From positions 24,222,044-24,286,043 of the forward strand of contig JAAOOA010000033.1 in NCBI GenBank assembly GCA_012861695.1: DNA of 64,000 bases, written 5' to 3'. The number at the start of each line of letters is the position of its first letter. Position 1 is the first letter of the stretch. The stretch is from Trematomus loennbergii. Lineage: Eukaryota; Chordata; Actinopteri; Perciformes; Nototheniidae. Positions 26,979-41,277 of this stretch are shown here, in pieces. The notes under the pieces were generated by a model. It ran no database searches. It saw only the letters and a list, made by a program, of their open reading frames with translations, and was not told the origin of the DNA. Made by a program: the position numbers and the translations under genes.

Positions 26979-28560
26979 GGTGTGCAGAGATCAAAGGTTT
27001 CCATTGTTCTGAATGAGAGATAAACCTCTTACATGTGAACGTTTTGTCGAAGAAGCATGTCAAGGACCTTGAGTATCTGAAGTGTAATTTTTGTGTACTT
27101 TCGGGTTAATAATGTGGCCTTTTTGGCAGTTTAACTAAAGGTGTGCGGCTGCTACCGTGAGGAAATATCAGCCTGAAATTACAATGGGCTTTAATGGAGG
27201 CATGTTGAACGTTTTTGTCACTTCATGCCCTCAAGAGGCATTTTGTTTAATTATTTTGCTTAATTATTTGTCATTTTTCAAGCTACGTTTGTCATGAAAA
27301 ATGATGTCTCAGGAATGTAGGGTTTGGGAATTATGGCAGTTTAAAAAAAAATATGAAGGCAATTTCAAGATTTCCTCCACTCTAGACATCACGCACTCTA
27401 GTTAATGTTAAAATCTGAAGAAAGCCTCTTTACCAAGGTCTGAACAATGTTTAATATCTCTAAAAGTAAGAATCAGATTTAAAAGTTGTGTTACACGAAT
27501 AATGTCATAAAGATGTGTAACATTTTAAAGTTGGAATGAGGTTTCTGAGTGAAAGTATGAATGAACAGTTAGCAGTTGAAGTCGCATGAAGATTTGTTGA
27601 AGTCTGAAGAATGTCTCCATTGACTTCCATTAAAAATGTGATGAATTATGGGATGTATCTCTGGAATTATGAAAGTTATGAATGATAAAAGTAATAGCCT
27701 GCAATTCCCGACCGAGCTGAGTTTGATGTTTGAACAGAGTTTCTGCGATGTTGAATGTGGGAGGAGAAGAGGGCCAAAATAAGTCGGCGGAATAATAATA
27801 AGAATTTTGTCCGTAGCATAACATATAGTTGGAATGCTGTATCAGCATTCCCACTAAATAACAGATAGTTGGAATGCTGTTAACAGCATTCCCACTAAAT
27901 AACCCAATTTGTGTTCTGTGAAACTGAAAAGGATATTACATTGTTTTTGTTACTTTCGTTGCAGTTGTAAATATGTCTTAAATGTAATGTAGGTCAACTT
28001 CCTGTGTTATTTAGATGCTTTTATTTTGAAGGCGAGTTTATGCTGTTGACAGGAAGTTGTTGTTGCCATGGAAACAACGTGACGGAGAAAAGGAGCGGAG
28101 ATTAATCTACATATAAAGACGGAGAAAGTAAAGGATAAGTTTATGTTTAAGTTTAGTACCCCCCGAAGAGGCACAAGTTGGTATTTAACTATAATATAAA
28201 CATGTAGGTTGTGTCCTAATTCGTTTGTATGCTGTTTTGTAGCTTTGCTGTCTGTTTACAGTTCACTTTTGGTAGTATGCTAAAGTGATTCTAATACAGA
28301 TGGAGCCTAAATGTATTTGTTATTTGTGTGTCTGTATAGCTCTTACGTTGATATTGGAGATTTCAATAAATTCATATCATCAGTCAAGTCTTCCACCATT
28401 ATTCGGAGGGAAATGCTAAAACGATGCTTGGCAATGGGCATTATTATATATTATTATTATAGGCCAGGCCAGTCATTTTTCCCCCTGGAAAAAGCTGGCC
28501 CACCCTATTTTATACAGGCCCGCCCTAAAGTACATTTCTGCCTACGCTACTGGTGAATCT

Positions 28561-29590
28561 CAAAATCGGCAGTTACTAACAAGTGTCTAAATGAGACGAC
28601 AGAACATTAGCCACCTTTAGCTTAGCGGTGTTGACGTGTAGTCATGTGACCGTGCTGTAGTTCCCTTATAGCCTTACGTTAGCTTTTTACTTCTGCAATT
28701 GCAACTTTTATAAAAGTGCTGTTAAAATGGAGATTATCCTGCTGTACAAAACATGTAACTATCATACATGTTTGTTTGCCACAGAGATTATTTATAAATT
28801 CCAAAATCCAATGGAAAATCCTGTTGCTTTTAGTTGAGGGAGTGCTTGGATGCTAACTTCCAGGTTGCCTATGTTCTTCAGCTAACGGTGCGCCACATGA
28901 AGGTCGTTGAAAGACCTTTGCTGCATTTGGAAGTGGACTACAGAATGTTTTCAGTAAAGCTCTTATGCTATTAAGCTATTTATGACCGATTACAGTAAAT
29001 CTCCTTTTAGTCCAGTGTGCTTCTTGAGTGCCATGCTCTTCTGGAGATTTGGTGATGGAAAAAAGAATCCAGACTTTCTACCCAGGGGAGATTGTGCAGG
29101 AACTCTACCACAAAGGGTCAGAAGAGATTTATGCCCAAATATTTGAGTGTCTTTTTATTCATTTTTAATAAACAATTTCTATGCTCATGTTTAATGATGT
29201 TTTGTCAAGGAAAAAAACTATGTGTATTTAGCAGAACGTCAAACTATGTCTCAAATATATTTGCACTTATGCCTGATGCTTCTCTCTAGAGTGAAATGTA
29301 GACATATCAAATGTTTTGCTGAGCTTTTGAATGCTTGAAATAGATCTTAATTTGACTAATCCTTCAAATCTATGCCTTTGGCCATTTCTGAGCATTAGGG
29401 CATATCTCAGAAATCCTGACACTAATGTATGATACTGCACGGCAAACATCCTCCCGAATGCACGTCTGCTTCTATTGTCAGCACAGTAATGCAAAAAAAC
29501 TGTACAAATGGTTGTAGGGGTGTGCTCGATTAACCGCTGTGCGTCATCCACAGTGTGAGAGGGGGTAGAACTCTGGTTCACTCCCCTTAA
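28561..29590. other. Non-coding, no feature recognised
   Basis: No exon or repeat recognised. Confidence 0.45.
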
Positions 29591-29995
29591 ACATGCCTCT
29601 GATCAAACTGACACAGTCACACACTCAGAGCCCTGCTTCTCACAGACTGAGACAGAGAGTGCTACATCAGTGCCTCTCTCACATGTACTGCCTACATCCA
29701 GGTTAAACCATACACTCCAGCATTTGCACTTCACGTACATCAGCCAATCAGCTCACTGCGAGTGGGACCAAGGTAACAATCAAGGAAAACACACCTGTTT
29801 GATATCCTGCCTCCCAAATGGGGGAAGGATCTGCAAGAAATTGCACTTGAAGAGCTGAGCCCATTTGAAACTAATGTACCAGAACATAAGTGAATATATC
29901 AGCATTTTTCTCGTTGCTTTGAGTTTATATCGTTAAGGTTTATTGCACATGGTAAGTCGCTTTGAATAAAGTGTCAGCTAAATGTAATGTAATGT
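29591..29995 (+). repeat. Probable LINE/SINE 3' end
   Basis: Ends in GGTAAGTCGCTTTGAATAAA then TCAGCTAAATGTAATGTAAT, the tail shared by fish SINEs and L2-like LINEs. Upstream text is too diverged to name. A similar tail fragment is at about 33549-33590. Confidence 0.5.
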
Positions 29996-30184
29996 GTACA
30001 ATAATATTAGTAGTGATAGTAATATTAATATCTAAATACAAGGAACCCGCTGTTATTCTTTGTGGTTCATTTTCTTGTGGTCAATGACTCAATGTAGAAA
30101 ATCACTAAGTATTCGAGGGAGGATTTAGTAGAGTCAAGTGAAATGGTAAAAGGACTGTATTTGATATAGTGCTATTCCATTCTT
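29996..30184. other. Non-coding
   Basis: Nothing recognised. Confidence 0.4.
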
Positions 30185-30400
30185 TGTGACCCCTCTAGGT
30201 GCTTTCAATATTCACCCATTCACACAGAGGCAGAGGCAGCCATACAAGGTGCCTTCTGAGGGAAGCTAACATTCACACACCGTTGCCCATGCCATAGGGA
30301 GCAATTTGGAGTTCAGTGTGTTGCCCAAGGACACTACCACATGTTGAATGCGGGGGGTTGGAGATGGAACCACTGACCTTCCGATTGGACCTCCTAAGTG
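30185..30400 (-). mobile_element. tRNA-derived SINE-like fragment, minus strand
   Basis: Plus-strand text GTTGCCCAAGGACACTACCA and GGAACCACTGACCTTCCGAT is the reverse complement of a common fish SINE body, with a degenerate pol III B box (GTCAGTGGTTCCATC on the minus strand). The head is damaged. Confidence 0.6.
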
Positions 30401-33153
30401 CAAACCCCCCTAAAATAGAGTTTCAACACTCCATCAAACATCCCTCCTGAGAGCGCAGGCCATGGTGCTAATGAATGATATCAGCATCAGGGAGGGATTT
30501 CTCCCTCAGCAGCGTCTCGAAGGCATAAACCTTACTTGTGTCCCCTCCTGTCTTTATAACGGCTCTTCTTCCCTCGTCCTGCCTCACTGAGGAAACAGTT
30601 CTGATGCCCTGAAGACCCCTGCCTAATAGTGTGACTATAATGACTTGTTCCACATAGCTGCTTGCTGCCAGTGTCATCTCATACATGATTACTCTGTATG
30701 GATTTCATTTGGTCACTGTAATTAAACTTTTGCTAATGTCACAGACATTTTATTTCAACCCTCAGGTGCCAGAAGAACTACATGGCTCTGAGTGTGGCAT
30801 CCATGAAGCAATACACTATATAGTTGTGAGACACGCCAACCAGTATAAAAGGCTTACATCTATCATCTCCTCACATCGATTACTTTGTTGAAACTAACTA
30901 ACTAATAAAAAGTACATCCAAAATGGTAAAATACAATAAGTTCAGATGGTACCAAATCTGTTATCAAATATTGTATCCGTCTCTTTCTCTCATTGCAAAC
31001 ACCGAGGCACAGAACCTTCAGCTCCCCTCTCATTTAAGCCGGCTCAAACAGCGGGCAGTGCCAGCTAAAACGACAAACGGCTATCACTAATTATGATTAA
31101 GTCCATGATATCTCAAAGATCAGATGGAACAGTTCCTTTAAGAGAGCAGGAGTGGGAAAAAAACACTGCAGCTCACAAATGGATACATGTTTACAGAGTG
31201 TGATTATGAGCTGCCCAAACACTTAAAGAAGACAACCAGGATTATGTCCCTGAAATCGTTAAGGCATCAGACTCTAACCCACCCCCACCTAAATACCTCC
31301 AAGTAAGAATAATTTAACATAGCCTATCTTGTCTAAGCTCATGCCCTCAATTCCCGTCTGTCAGCAGCTTTATTAACTTTTTTTCTGAAGGACAGGTTTA
31401 GAAGGATATGTGGCTGCGCTTGTTGTTGACCTCAGCCTGCAACATCTGTCAGTGGCACCAGAAGCAGGACGCCTTCTCTCAGCAGCATCTCAGCTGACTG
31501 GGGGCCTGATGCTGGGAGGCCTTCAGCCACATCAGGGCCTCTCCTCTAACTGTGGACCGCGTGGCTGGGTAAGATTCTACAAAACTCGACCTTAGGAGAC
31601 CCTTTCAAAACCCATTAGATATCAGACACGGCTCTTCAACTGAAAATTACACAACAAATATTCACCACAAAGAGTGAATATTCCACCCTCTTTCTGAGGA
31701 TATAGGTTATATGGTAAACAAAGCTTTTATTTCAAAATACATGAACCCTGTAACTATGTTTCAATCTTTTAACCCTAAGCTAATTTTTGATCAGTGTCAA
31801 AATGAGATCAGAATAAATCACATTAAACAAAACCCTTGCTAAATAGATGTTATGCATGTTAGGTGAATGTCATTAAATGTACATTAATGTGTTGTTTTTG
31901 TAAAAAATTGAAAAAGAATGTATGACTACTAAGTAGAACAATAAACGTGTGGTTACTACCTGACAGTTCAACAGAACACCAATTAGAAAATGTATCATTC
32001 TATTGGTATTTGTCACAGATAATATGCAATCAATACTTTTTATTTCACTTTTGTTTCATTACATGACAGTGTCAGACCTTGCAGTTCTTGAGTATAAATC
32101 TGCTTGTTCTACCCAAAAGCCATGTAGTTGTTGGCTCGCACATTTAATGAGTCATGTTGTTTAGTATGGTCACAATGACTAAAAACAGCAGTGCTGTCAT
32201 TCCTCTTGTGTTTCCACTGCTCCACTGATCTGCTGGATACCACATGTGTTAAGGACAGGAGTAACAAACTGAACATCCTGATGTCACCTTTATCTTTATC
32301 CTATATTATGGGATGAAATGAGTAGCAAGTCAGGGACCTATTATCAGTTTTTATTCAGGGTAACCATTTTTTTTGACATCAGCAGTCTGACGTGATGAGA
32401 GAGAGAACGCAGCGGAGCGCCCCGACCGGTCTGAAAACCAGCTGATAATCTTCCTGCAGCTCTATTGGCTGTAAACAGTCATTAACCAGTGAACTGTCTA
32501 AGCCTGGCTCCAGCAGCACCACAGCAAACCCTGCATTAAGACGGCATGAGGCTGACGCTGTCGTTTGCTACAGTTATGTGTGTGTAATTCAGCAGCACAT
32601 GCCTTTGTTATGACTTAGGGCAAACCCTACAGAAACCATGATGTCTTCTATACTATACTATTATATATTAACCATAATGACTTGTTGAGGGAAACTATTT
32701 TCTGCTTCAAGCAAATCAGCTGGTAATCACTCTGTTTATGTAACCCGTACGCAAAACAATACACAAAAGAATGTTTTACTGTACACTGGAGATTTCTATC
32801 AACTTACCAGGCATCAATCAATGGGTAGAAAAAACACCCACAAACAGCCACTATGCCCATATCTGTAGGGTGTTGGATTTTTCTTTTTTTGAGGGGAGGG
32901 ACCGACAGAGAGAAAGAGGGAAGAGGAAGAGAAAGATGTAAACATGTGTCTGTGCCTTTAAGAGTCCCCAGGCCAGGGCCCAGTGTTGGGAAAGTCGCCC
33001 AGTGGCTTTCTCATGACCCCTGAGAGGAGGCCGTCTTCCTCCTGCGTCCACGGATGGAGCAGGGACATCGGAGAGAGCAGGGGACAACCCACAGCTGACA
33101 GACACAGCTCCTCCTCATCTAATGGCGGCTCTCACTGTGAGGATACGCATTTA
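30401..33153. other. Non-coding, no feature recognised
   Basis: 2.7 kb with only short unrecognised frames. A tight CpG cluster lies near 32405-32430. Confidence 0.4.
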
Positions 33154-33348
33154 AATATGAATGTGTGTGTATATTTAAAAATAGTCTGTGAATGTGGAGC
33201 GACCCTCTAATAGTTAGCATGAACTTGATCTTTGGAGGTCAAAGCAGCATTTTAAATATGCAGCTTGTACTACGCTGCTCCACATCCTTTAATCATAGCA
33301 TTAATCCTGTAATTATGACTTTAATTAAGGTATTATCATTAGATTAAG
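33154..33348. promoter_or_regulatory. AT-rich duplicate element, copy 1 (candidate regulatory)
   Basis: Aligns over about 195 bp with 35332-35529 in the same orientation: AATATGAATGTGTGTGTA, TGATCTTTGGAGGTCAAAG, TTTAAATATGCAGCT, CGCTGCTCCACATCCTTTAA, TTTTAATTAAG-like, TAATTAGATTAAG-like. No TIR, TSD, tail or pol III box. TGATCT-N4-AGGTCA resembles an everted nuclear-receptor site, and TAATTA/ATTTAAAT words are homeodomain/POU-like. A regulatory role is inference. Confidence 0.4.
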
Positions 33349-34581
33349 ACCCCCATCCTAATAACGCTCCTGTGGGTCGTATTATGGGTTGGAACAATCG
33401 GCCTATTTGGTCGTATTAGTTGGAGGACTTGTTGAAAATAACAGGCCCCAGCACGCCCCCCCACTCCCAGTACAATTGTTCTAGAATCGACACTGAGCTG
33501 ATGTACCTGCAGGACTCTTGCTTTTATGAGTTTGTATCTTCATGGTTGGCTTTGGATAAAAGTAACAGCTAAATGAAATGTGAATAAATGTATTGTTTTA
33601 AAGAATTTTATTTAAAAAAATTGAGAAACATGTTAAGATTGTTCGCTCTGGACCTTTATCCATTGCTGAGATGTTGGACCCGCACTAATCTCCTGCAGGT
33701 TCTTGTTCTCCTGGGCCCTGTACAGAGTGTCAGTGGATGTTCACGGGATTACAAGAGGCACTGGCACATTTACACGGACTGACGATTGGACAGCAAACTG
33801 CCTCGCTGGGGAGGAAAAGTACACTGATGTATTTCTGTGTCATTACGTAGGAACTGATAAATCCCTCAATCTCCTTCCTCAAATCAAAATTGCACCAGTT
33901 GCTGGGAACACATCAGGAGGAGCGTCAGCCCGCTGTAATCCCGGCTAAAGTGGAAAGGGGCTTTGCTGCACATCCACTTGGTATTATTCTACTGTAAGAA
34001 TAGGCAATTAGAGATAAGGCAATAGTCGTGGTTGGGCAAACTGCGTTCCATGGCCCTCCCTTTGCCAGTCTCAGGGGACATATTTTATATTTTGGGATAA
34101 AGTGTCATCAGGGTAACAATAGGGAGTGAAACCAGAAACAAACCAATGTTGTCATATTGTCATATATAGAGTGTGAGAATGATAAGCTTTAAGGCATGGG
34201 GGGGAGCATCAGGGCCCTAAATGGCCCCGTGTTAAAACAATACTAAAAATAAGGCTTTCAACCCTCTAGTTCCCTACTCCAAATCACTGAGAATTGCCAC
34301 AGAAAATCAGCAGTGGCAGCACAGATTTCTACCGTGCCCCCCCCCAACCCCATCCCATCCCAATGGAGCCTTTGAAGCTTGTATGGATTGACCTTGTTAA
34401 ATAAGTTAAGTCCATTGTGGGACACACCTGGAAAAAGAATGAAGATGTTCTTTTGCCAGCTGGTGTGTTCAGAATAGAAGAGTAACGGTACAGAAGATAA
34501 GGCACGGCTTACACACAGAGCCACCAACAACTGGCCTCTGATAAGCTGCAACAAATGTGTACTCATGGAAATGCATTGTTA
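33349..34581. other. Non-coding
   Basis: A SINE/L2-like tail (GGCTTTGGATAAAAGTAACAG) at about 33549 is the only feature recognised. Confidence 0.45.
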
Positions 34582-34586
34582 GACAC

Positions 34587-34677
<91 letters not shown>
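34582..34677. repeat. (CA)n microsatellite with CGCA interruptions
   Basis: About 95 bp of CA containing ACGCACGCAC near 34620. Confidence 0.97.
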
Positions 34678-34678
<1 letters not shown>

Positions 34679-35092
34679 CTTATTTCCCTATCTGTGAAAA
34701 CTGTACAGAGTAGTGATTTTTCTAACCACAAATAAAATGATCATAAGGCTCAAAGTTATGCATCATTAGGGTGTGGCCATTATGATTGAAAGGTGGGTCT
34801 CTCATGTCTGCTCTGTTGCGTCACCCTGCCCGCCTCAGCTCCACCTATTGGCCCACTTTTTGTCCAGCCGGGAGTTAGGCGGAGTCAGGACTGAGGAGAT
34901 CGGCTGGACACACCCACATTGAGCTTCACAACAGCTCTTAATAAATCTATGGGTGGTGTCACGTAGACAAGCTCCATGTTTTAAACAGTCTACGGGTCTA
35001 TAAGACTTTAAAAACTGCACATCCCAGATTCCTACAGCCCAAGTCGGCCTGACAAAATCTTCCAAACAGTCCAAATAATTCAGCTTGAAATG
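34678..35092. repeat. Degenerate interspersed repeat
   Basis: AACAGTCTACGGGTCTATAA near 34984 resembles ACAGTCTATGGGTCTAAATG near 35910; this 'cagtctatggg' motif is common in fish repeats. Boundaries are not resolved. Confidence 0.4.
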
Positions 35093-35222
35093 CACTGAAA
35101 ACACTGAAACGTTGACTTAATTCATGTGTAAATGTATTATGTCAACAGATTTCACATAACTGTATTAGGTTATTTGAAAACAATAATATTAAGTTTAAAT
35201 AAAAAACGTTAGGTTCAACTTT
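35093..35222. mobile_element. Mariner-like MITE copy 3 (half)
   Basis: CACTGAAACGTTGACTTAAT, AATGTATTATGTCAACAGAT, AACTGTATTAGGTTATTTGA: the left half of the family at 20388. The right half is missing. Confidence 0.72.
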
Positions 35223-35331
35223 ATTTGTTTTGTTCTTTACCCATTTGTTCAGTGTGGCAACAACAGTTCAACACATATCCAAGTAACAAGCTACTAGCTA
35301 TGTTACTCATATGCCTCTTTCAACCATTTCA

Positions 35332-35529
35332 ATATGAATGTGTGTGTACACTTAAAAATAGCAGTAAGTGTGAATTTGGAGCAAACCTCTGATAAATAAC
35401 CTTAACTTGATCTTTAAAGGTCAAAGCAGGAATTTAAATATGCAGCTAATACTGCGCTGCTCCACATCCTTTAATGACAGCCTTAATCCTCTGAATATGG
35501 TTTTAATTAAGAAATATAATTAGATTAAG
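35332..35529. promoter_or_regulatory. AT-rich duplicate element, copy 2 (candidate regulatory)
   Basis: Direct duplicate of 33154-33348, 2.2 kb away. The everted site TGATCTTTAAAGGTCAAAG is kept with its 4-bp spacing, as are TTTAAATATGCAGCT and CTGCTCCACATCCTTTAATG. The two copies share roughly three quarters or more of positions by eye. Confidence 0.4.
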
Positions 35530-36179
35530 GTATTTACATGACCCCAGTGGAATCAAACTTAGATTGACGTATTGATATAAGTGGCAGCTCCTCTGTTTGA
35601 AGTGACTGTTCACATTTCGTAGTGGAAATTCAGTGACCACAAACAGACACAAAACCACCAGCAAAGGGACCCAAAGCAGCCATGCAACATGCAAAATGAA
35701 TACAAGAAAACAAAACAAAAAATAAACGTCCAGATAGGAGCAATACATGAGGTGCAAAAATGAGGGTTAGGGTTATTTATATAGCTATAAAACGGACTAG
35801 AGATTAGTAACATAATGACAAAGACATGAGGTTTCACGGGATATAGAGCCAACCACATTTAGCTTTAGAAAACTATGATGAAGTCACTGAGACCCCCTCC
35901 ACATTTTCTACAGTCTATGGGTCTAAATGCGTTCAGAAAGCAGTGAAAATGGCACATCACAAATACTAAAGCCCATTTGGGCATCATCAGATGTCTTGTT
36001 TGTCACACCAACTGTATGAAACCCCAGAACATTACATTTATGGTATAGGATTAGGAAATGCAGCAGTTACTCACACTTCCAAACCTTATGATCAATGGTG
36101 ATTTCACTTGAATAATTACTAAAACCATATATAGAACAAAAATCTTCTCAAAAAAGTAGTATACAGGTAAGAAAGTCAA
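35530..36179. other. Non-coding
   Basis: Contains the 'cagtctatggg' repeat motif near 35910; otherwise nothing recognised. Confidence 0.4.
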
Positions 36180-36277
36180 ACTACCTCAATTAAATGTATT
36201 ATGTTAACAGATTTCAAAAATAGTAGGTTCAACTTAATATTATTGCTTTTAAATATCCTAATTAAAAAAGTTCAGTA
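36180..36277. mobile_element. Mariner-like MITE copy 4 (internally deleted)
   Basis: CAATTAAATGTATTATGTTA ... AACTTAATATTATTGCTTTT ... TTCAGTA: a shrunken, diverged copy of the 20388 family. Confidence 0.55.
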
Positions 36278-38934
<2,657 letters not shown>

Positions 38935-39440
38935 ATTAAAGTTAAAAGCATCAATCTGGTGCACTTTGAGAGCAAAATGAAGAGATCTATGGATACATCT
39001 CTCAACACCCAAATGAAACAGAACTGTAAACAGATTTTCTTTTTCTTTATGGATATTTTACAAATCACTCACCTTTTAAACTGTATTCTTGTTTTACTGT
39101 CATACTGTATAGTATTTCATAACTGTTTTTCATTTATTCTCTTATTGTTTTATAACTATATTGATCATATGAAGGTGTGCCTTGGAAATAATTGTTTACA
39201 TAAATCGTGACCAAACCGTTTGAAACCGACTGAGATAACTTAGACTAAAGTTAACTATCTAAACACTCAGAGTGTCCTTTACCTCACTGAGCTGTAGTTA
39301 TCTGAGCCTCTCAGTCTGACAGGAAAGGACTTTCACTTCACCTTGTTGTAGAAACAGCTTCTTACACCTGTCCTCTGGCTAGCAGCGGTACCGTGCAAAG
39401 CTGATTAACGTACAATGTTGGGAGTATTTCTGAGTCAATT
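38935..39440 (+). repeat. Dispersed repeat, copy 1 (hAT-like interior)
   Basis: Collinear over about 450 bp with 63478-63930 (same strand). Fragments occur at 56690-56830, 43190-43260 (inverted) and 5190-5240. Shared words: ATCAATCTGGTGCAC, CTCAACACCC, GAACTGTAAACAGATTT, GGAAATAATTGTTTACAT. Non-coding. Confidence 0.7.
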
Positions 39441-39900
39441 TCACAAAACAGTGACTATTAAACTAAACATATAACTAGGTTACCTGTTAAAAACGATTTC
39501 CGTGTATTTTGTTCCTCAAACACATGAACATAAACGGTGTAAGACAGTAATCACATGTATCTGTGTATAGATAAGTTATTATGGTCCCACCAACGCTTAT
39601 GGTTTATTAAAAATACGCGCCATATAGGCTACATTTCACCATCTTATTTAAAGCTCAAATGTCTGACCAACTAGGCTACTTGTTATGACCTGAAATTGTC
39701 TTTAAAAAAGATATAGAGCAAAAAGTGTGTTTCATCAAATACTAGGCGGACACACTCGTGTGCAATTTGCCATTTTCGAATACCCTGGCTCAAGCTTTTC
39801 ATCAGTAAGCCTTTTTTCCAAACCAACACAACTGCAGCTCCATGTTTCCCCTGCAGACCGTCAGCTCCTGTTCCATCATGTGTGAAGAGGTGTGGGTCTG

Positions 39901-39902
<2 letters not shown>
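39441..39902. other. Non-coding, no feature recognised
   Basis: Nothing recognised. Confidence 0.4.
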
Positions 39903-39976
<74 letters not shown>

Positions 39977-39994
39977 GCGCGCGCGCACACACAT
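39903..39994. repeat. (CA)n-(CG)n microsatellite
   Basis: About 70 bp of CA followed by about 12 bp of CG and more CA; alternating purine-pyrimidine throughout. Confidence 0.97.
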
Positions 39995-41270
39995 TGGACT
40001 CAGCTTGACGTGAATTCCCAAGGTGAGCTCACCCTGATGTAGAAATATGGAGTGACCTGTGCTCTCCACAGTGGTCAGAGCCCTTTACTTCATCCTATAA
40101 GGTTGCCCAGTTGCCTCAGCAACAAGGGTGAGGCTAATGCATGAGGATCACCCAATTACGAGAGGTGAACAAGGTTATCCCTGTGATTAAATCCAAAGAA
40201 GCAGGGTCCAAGCCTCATGTGATTTTGTTGTGTTGTTGTAATCTTCATCTGGGCCTCCAGCTGAAATATACAGAACTCAGAGGAAAGCTGTCAAAACAGC
40301 CCTGTTTATATTGTGTGGCTATAAAAATGTAAGCACAAGCCTAATACTTGATTTTTAACAAGACTACAAACCCAACCATATGATGAGCAAACCTGACACC
40401 TGGAGGCCAAACAAACTGCTTGCTTCAATTAATTATATGTAAGGGTTCATGGTTTTGTAATATTTTCAGCAGAAAAGTGGCAAGTAACCCATGCCTTCAA
40501 CAACGGACAAACATTTGTATTATCAATAATATAATAAATAAATACAAATAAATATCAAGGACAATAACTGTTGACATCAAATCATAAAAACAAAATGTGT
40601 GCATTGTGTGCAATGGAATTTTACTGGAAATGTATGGATATAAGCATTTGGAAATGATTTCATGCTTTAATGAAATATAACGATAGATACACAAGACCAC
40701 TGTGTGATTGTTTCTATGATCAGATTAATTCAGATTATACTCTATAGGATATTGCTGATGTGTGAAATCTACATCATGCAGAACAGTATTATTGGTTTAT
40801 GGCAGATATCATCTGTGCCCTAGATATGTAAAGACCGGAGACGTGATTATTGACCTCGTCCTGCTGCTTCTGGACATACTCTATAGATACGTTTGATTAG
40901 TTAAGCTTTTTCTTATGTCAGCTCATGAATTATCTTTTCCATTTCACTTCTACAGTTTGTTCAACAAGTTATTAAATACTAATACTGTTCGCAGCTCAGC
41001 ACAAGATGATCCATGATGCTTCAAGGATTAAACCCTTATGTAGATTATTAAAAATTTAAAAATCCTGTTGTTTCCTGCATGATATAACACATGTAAGAAA
41101 ACGTATTACATATTCATTGTGAAGAAAAGCAAAATGGCCTATCAATTATAAAACAGCATGTTATCATGTATGAGTAATTTCTGTCATTGAAAACGTTTTG
41201 CACCTACACCGTGTAAATAAAACGGTTGAATATGGATATGTCATATTAATTGTTAACTAATTTACGGAGC
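39995..41270. other. Non-coding, no feature recognised
   Basis: AT-rich, no repeat end recognised. Confidence 0.45.
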
Positions 41271-41277
41271 CCCTAAA

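Larger units (their letters stand above)
25226..27895 (+). mobile_element. Non-autonomous element with X-box minisatellite, copy 1
   Basis: Flanked by TAAA on each side and absent from the paralogous site in copy A, so its borders are set by comparison. The left part shares CTAGAGAATGCAATTCCTG and GTGGGAATGCTTTATGCTG with copy 2. The middle is a nine-unit array of about 147 bp. The right part shares GTGTGCGGCTGCT through to a terminal hairpin GGAATGCTGTATCAGCATTC plus CACTAAA. Copy 1 ends in two tandem versions of that terminus. No enzyme frame. The hairpin and CTAA-like end suggest a rolling-circle (Helitron/Helentron-type) element; that class is inferred. Confidence 0.75.
24759..28552 (+). 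mobile_element. hAT-type element, copy B, interrupted by nested insertion
   Basis: Left end CAGTGCCCGCCCAGTTTACTC, right end CTGCCTACGCTACTG. Flanks GTGAATAC (24751-24758) and GTGAATCT (28553-28560) match at 6 of 8 bases. The halves 24759-25225 and 27896-28552 align with copy A at 15907-16946. The 25226-27895 interior is a separate element inserted at TAAA. The right half contains GTTGCCATGGAAAC. Non-coding. Confidence 0.82.
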
